Shown here: positions 61,898 to 64,000 of the stretch, one piece after another
Position numbering within the stretch: the first letter of the stretch is position 1
How the letters are laid out: every line of letters starts with the position of its first letter
DNA from: Dyadobacter fermentans
GTDB lineage: Bacteria > Bacteroidota > Bacteroidia > Cytophagales > Spirosomataceae
DNA length: 64,000 nucleotides
Direction: 5' to 3'
NCBI RefSeq assembly: GCF_019924045.1
Contig: NZ_JAHXBN010000017.1
Span: forward strand, 62,001-126,000
Notes under the pieces: generated by a model
Database searches by the model: none
The model's input: the letters and a program-made list of their open reading frames with translations, nothing else
What the model was told of the DNA's origin: nothing
Position numbers and translations under genes: made by a program

Positions 61898-62056
61898 GTT
61901 AGAGTTGGCGAAGCTACCAGTTGTCTGACAGGTCAGATACTGCGAAAAACGGCTCGTAACAGCACAGATTTCCCCGGATTCAAGAAAGAATAATAAGCCG
62001 ATAAACGAACATGTAGTGTAGAAGCGTGTCATGGAGCTGCCATAGCACGCTTTTTG
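61898..62056 (+). ncRNA. Candidate small RNA or attenuated leader
   Basis: The stretch between the promoter above and an intrinsic terminator (AGCGTG..ATGG / CCAT..CACGCT at 62023-62051 with T-run to 62055) would give a transcript of about 160 nt. It holds a hairpin TCTGAC/GTCAGA (61924-61937) and no convincing ORF. It could instead be the leader of the type IX-secreted protein at 62153, with the terminator acting as attenuator. No similarity to a known RNA family was recognised by eye. Confidence 0.4.
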
Positions 62057-62152
62057 TCTTTTTACACACGACAATCGGGACCGTTCACTCATTCTTTGCA
62101 AACCATTTTTGTGGTATTTACGACATAATGTTTTCAACAATATTTGTCAGCC

Positions 62153-63415
62153 ATGAAAATCATTTGCTCCATTCTCAGTTTACTTTCATTTCAATATGCA
62201 TTTGCACAGTCCGATATAGCGTCGCGCGACAGGGAGGAATCCAGCCGTGTCGTCTGGCGGGTGGAGAGGCAGGTGCCAATCGCTGATATTTATGCAGTTC
62301 GCAACATTGGCGGGAAACTCTACGCGGCCGGCGCGAGCCAGGTATATGTATCAGACCGGCGGGCTACTTCGTGGACGGCGTCTGCGGAATTGAACCCGGC
62401 CCCCGCCGGAATCGACGACCTTATCCGTTTCAAAGGCAAGCTCTACGCCACAGGCTACGGCAAAGGCATTTATGAAAGTACCGACAACGGGCAAAACTGG
62501 CGTTTTGCTTCCCAAGGTTTTTCCGGCACGGCACCCATCCGGTTTGCCGAAAGAAAAGGTACATTATATGTGGCTACCGACGACCAGGGCGTGCAGCAAC
62601 TCAATGCTGCCGGCACTGCCTGGGCCGCATTCAACAAAGGCCTCGATTTCAGAAGCAGTTATAGTTTTAATGCGATTATCAACACAGACAGCTGCCTCAT
62701 CGGCGGAATGGGCGCGAATGGTACGCTCGCGGTACTGGACGACCAAACGGCCCAGTGGGATATCCGCTATCATGGTGGCCGCATTCTTCCCGGGCTGACC
62801 ACCTTCGATTTTGTGCAAACAGGGAAGCATATTTGGGCATTTACCAATTCCAGGGCTTATGCGAGCAGCGATCACGGCGCTACGTGGGTACACGTGCCCG
62901 CGGGTATGCGGCACGGGAGCGTGTCGCGGGCAACGGCCACTGCCACGCACATTTACGCAGCGGTGAATTTCGGGGATAATCATACCATCATTTACAACCG
63001 GCCCATTGCCGCGCCGCTTTCGGAAGCATGGACGACGGTGGACACCCTGGCCGGGCACTACACCTATGCCCTTGCATATGCCAACGGGCGCGTGTATGTA
63101 GCCACACAGAAGGGGCTTATCAGCACTCCTGTCGGCCCGTCTATACAAGTGCCGCGGCAGAAGATCCCGCAAAAAGGCTTCTTTGTATATCCGAATCCGT
63201 CAATCGGCCAGGTGACGCTGGCGAACGGGCTGGCTGCCGGTGGTGGCGAGTTCCGGCTGAGCGACGGCAGCGGAAAAGTCGCATTGTCGGGCCGCGTTAC
63301 TTCCGACAGCCAGCCGCTGGATATTTCCAAGCTGGTGCCTGGTACCTATTACTATTCACTCACAGGCAGCGGTGCGCAGGAGCGTACAGGCCGCTTGGTG
63401 GTGGAGAAGCCGTAG
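62153..63415 (+). CDS. Type IX secretion (T9SS type A) sorting-domain protein with YCF48/sialidase-like beta-propeller
   Basis: 420 residues from ATG 62153 (a TTG nine bases upstream is less likely) with a signal peptide (ending QYAFAQ). Repeated blades follow (LYAAGASQVYVSDRRATSWT, KGIYESTDNGQNWRFASQGF, RAYASSDHGATWVHVPAGMR) with sialidase-type Asp-box sequence (S-x-D-x-G-x-T/N-W). The last ~80 residues are a Por-type sorting domain: GFFVYPNPSIGQVTLANGLA, then LDISKLVPGTYYYSLTG and GRLVVEKP. The protein should cross the outer membrane by type IX secretion. Asp boxes alone do not show sialidase activity. Confidence 0.85.
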   Translation: MKIICSILSLLSFQYAFAQSDIASRDREESSRVVWRVERQVPIADIYAVRNIGGKLYAAGASQVYVSDRRATSWTASAELNPAPAGIDDLIRFKGKLYATGYGKGIYESTDNGQNWRFASQGFSGTAPIRFAERKGTLYVATDDQGVQQLNAAGTAWAAFNKGLDFRSSYSFNAIINTDSCLIGGMGANGTLAVLDDQTAQWDIRYHGGRILPGLTTFDFVQTGKHIWAFTNSRAYASSDHGATWVHVPAGMRHGSVSRATATATHIYAAVNFGDNHTIIYNRPIAAPLSEAWTTVDTLAGHYTYALAYANGRVYVATQKGLISTPVGPSIQVPRQKIPQKGFFVYPNPSIGQVTLANGLAAGGGEFRLSDGSGKVALSGRVTSDSQPLDISKLVPGTYYYSLTGSGAQERTGRLVVEKP

Positions 63416-63417
63416 CT

Positions 63418-64000
63418 TCACACCCCGAATTTCCTGAGATTGTATACAAGGCTGATCAGGAAATACCGCTTCAACACGCGGCTGCGAACGTCTTCGATGT
63501 ATGCATCACCCGTGTTCCGGACGAGGCTGCGGTTTTGGTTAAGCAGGTCGAACACCTGCAATCGAACCTCAGCCTGCCGGGTGCGTAAAAACTGTTTGGA
63601 AACGGATGCATTCCAGAGCAGGAAACGCTGGTTATACCCCTCGGCGCGGCCGGTATTGCCCGTGTAGGTCAGGTCCGAGGCGATGGCCAGGTTGCCGGGT
63701 AGTTGCCAATGCACATCTCCCGTGGCATACTGCGACCAGTACTGCATATTTTGTTGGGATAAAAGGGAATACCGCGCCTGCTGATAAGTAATACGCGCAC
63801 TCAGGCCATAATCGATGCGGCCGTTATAATCGGATTGGAGCCGGATACCCTGTCCGACGGAAGTCGAAGTGGTTACGTTATCCGATTCATTGATCACGTT
63901 CGTATTGCGGGCAATGCTTCCCTGTGTGCTGAGGTTGACCGACAGCCGCAGCGGTTCTATCTTTTTACTCCATGCAACGAATCCATTCCCCGACATAAAT
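63418..64000 (-). CDS. Outer-membrane beta-barrel protein, C-terminal fragment (continues past window)
   Basis: The frame is open to the window edge, giving about 193 residues of a C-terminus. Alternating barrel strands (GRIDYGLSARITYQQARYSL, QYATGDVHWQLPGNLAIASD, RFLLWNASVSKQFLRTRQAE) and the ending LKRYFLISLVYNLRKFGV match OMP_b-brl_3 receptors of the same type as the one at 6018. It converges on the type IX-secreted protein gene with 2 bp between stops. Confidence 0.8.
   Translation of the reverse strand, partial: FMSGNGFVAWSKKIEPLRLSVNLSTQGSIARNTNVINESDNVTTSTSVGQGIRLQSDYNGRIDYGLSARITYQQARYSLLSQQNMQYWSQYATGDVHWQLPGNLAIASDLTYTGNTGRAEGYNQRFLLWNASVSKQFLRTRQAEVRLQVFDLLNQNRSLVRNTGDAYIEDVRSRVLKRYFLISLVYNLRKFGV

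Noticed and set aside
61889..62140. 83-codon minus-strand frame upstream of the T9SS gene
   Set aside because: Cysteine- and serine-rich random-looking translation, no start context, and crosses the plus-strand terminator.
62153..63415. Functional sialidase
   Set aside because: Only Asp-box-like blades are visible; the catalytic Arg triad and Tyr/Glu pair of sialidases were not found.

Overview
The window is chromosomal DNA of a Bacteroidota bacterium, most likely a cytophagalean of the Dyadobacter/Spirosoma type. Pointers to this are five TonB-dependent receptors or receptor fragments of Bacteroidota type (one a SusC), a SusD lipoprotein, sigma/FecR pairs, LytS/LytTR two-component systems, a protein with a type IX secretion tail, a fused CcoN-CcoO cytochrome cbb3 oxidase, and promoters of the TTTG/TAnnTTTG type. 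The species call is inference. No rRNA, tRNA, CRISPR array, prophage or complete insertion sequence was seen.

Layout. 1-4.0 kb: a truncated reductase divergent from an HxlR repressor, an orphan NarL-type regulator and a LytTR/LytS pair. 4.0-10.9 kb: an 820-bp gap with an orphan terminator, a DUF218 protein, a TonB receptor with a PepSY membrane protein (probably iron or siderophore uptake), and an Rpn/PD-(D/E)XK transposase-like nuclease. 10.9-24.6 kb: a sigma/anti-sigma-like/lipoprotein operon divergent from a TonB receptor, a second LytS/LytTR pair, a hybrid histidine kinase, a lipoprotein, a DUF1801 protein, a nitronate-monooxygenase-like TIM-barrel protein and two small genes.

24.7-37.8 kb is a microaerobic respiration island on the minus strand. 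It holds a PAS kinase, a receiver-Crp fusion regulator, hemN, a DsrE protein, a SafE-like membrane protein, ccoH, ccoG, a CcoQ-CcoP fusion, a CcoN-CcoO fusion, ccoS (49 residues) and the copper ATPase ccoI. Three copies of TGACCAAWGTCA lie 61-86 bp upstream of hemN, ccoS and ccoI. At hemN the box is centred about 42 bp before a start site predicted from a perfect TAnnTTTG, so the receiver-Crp protein is the natural candidate to bind it.

37.8-39.2 kb is an MqsR/Panacea (DUF4065) toxin-antitoxin module whose toxin gene carries an in-frame TAG. 39.4-53.1 kb is a carbohydrate locus: ECF sigma, FecR, SusC with an STN signalling domain, SusD, a sugar dehydrogenase/cytochrome c fusion, an AGE-family epimerase, a FucP-like transporter and a ROK regulator. 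53.1-58.4 kb holds a glucuronidase-like hydrolase flanked by two clusters of hairpins, a beta-propeller protein and a phosphodiesterase. 58.4-61.6 kb is a ModE-like regulator with a TonB receptor, an unknown 91-residue protein and a small molybdopterin-domain protein, suggesting oxyanion (molybdate or tungstate) uptake. The window ends with a type IX-secreted protein and a truncated outer-membrane barrel.

The least explained structures are non-coding. Two dispersed dyad elements are built from GTCA/TGAC units at an almost exact 10-bp period. Heptanucleotide arrays could fold a stem around the ccoG start codon. Two copies of a multi-hairpin element flank the hydrolase gene; in the second copy all differences between the arms of the main stem are G-U-compatible.
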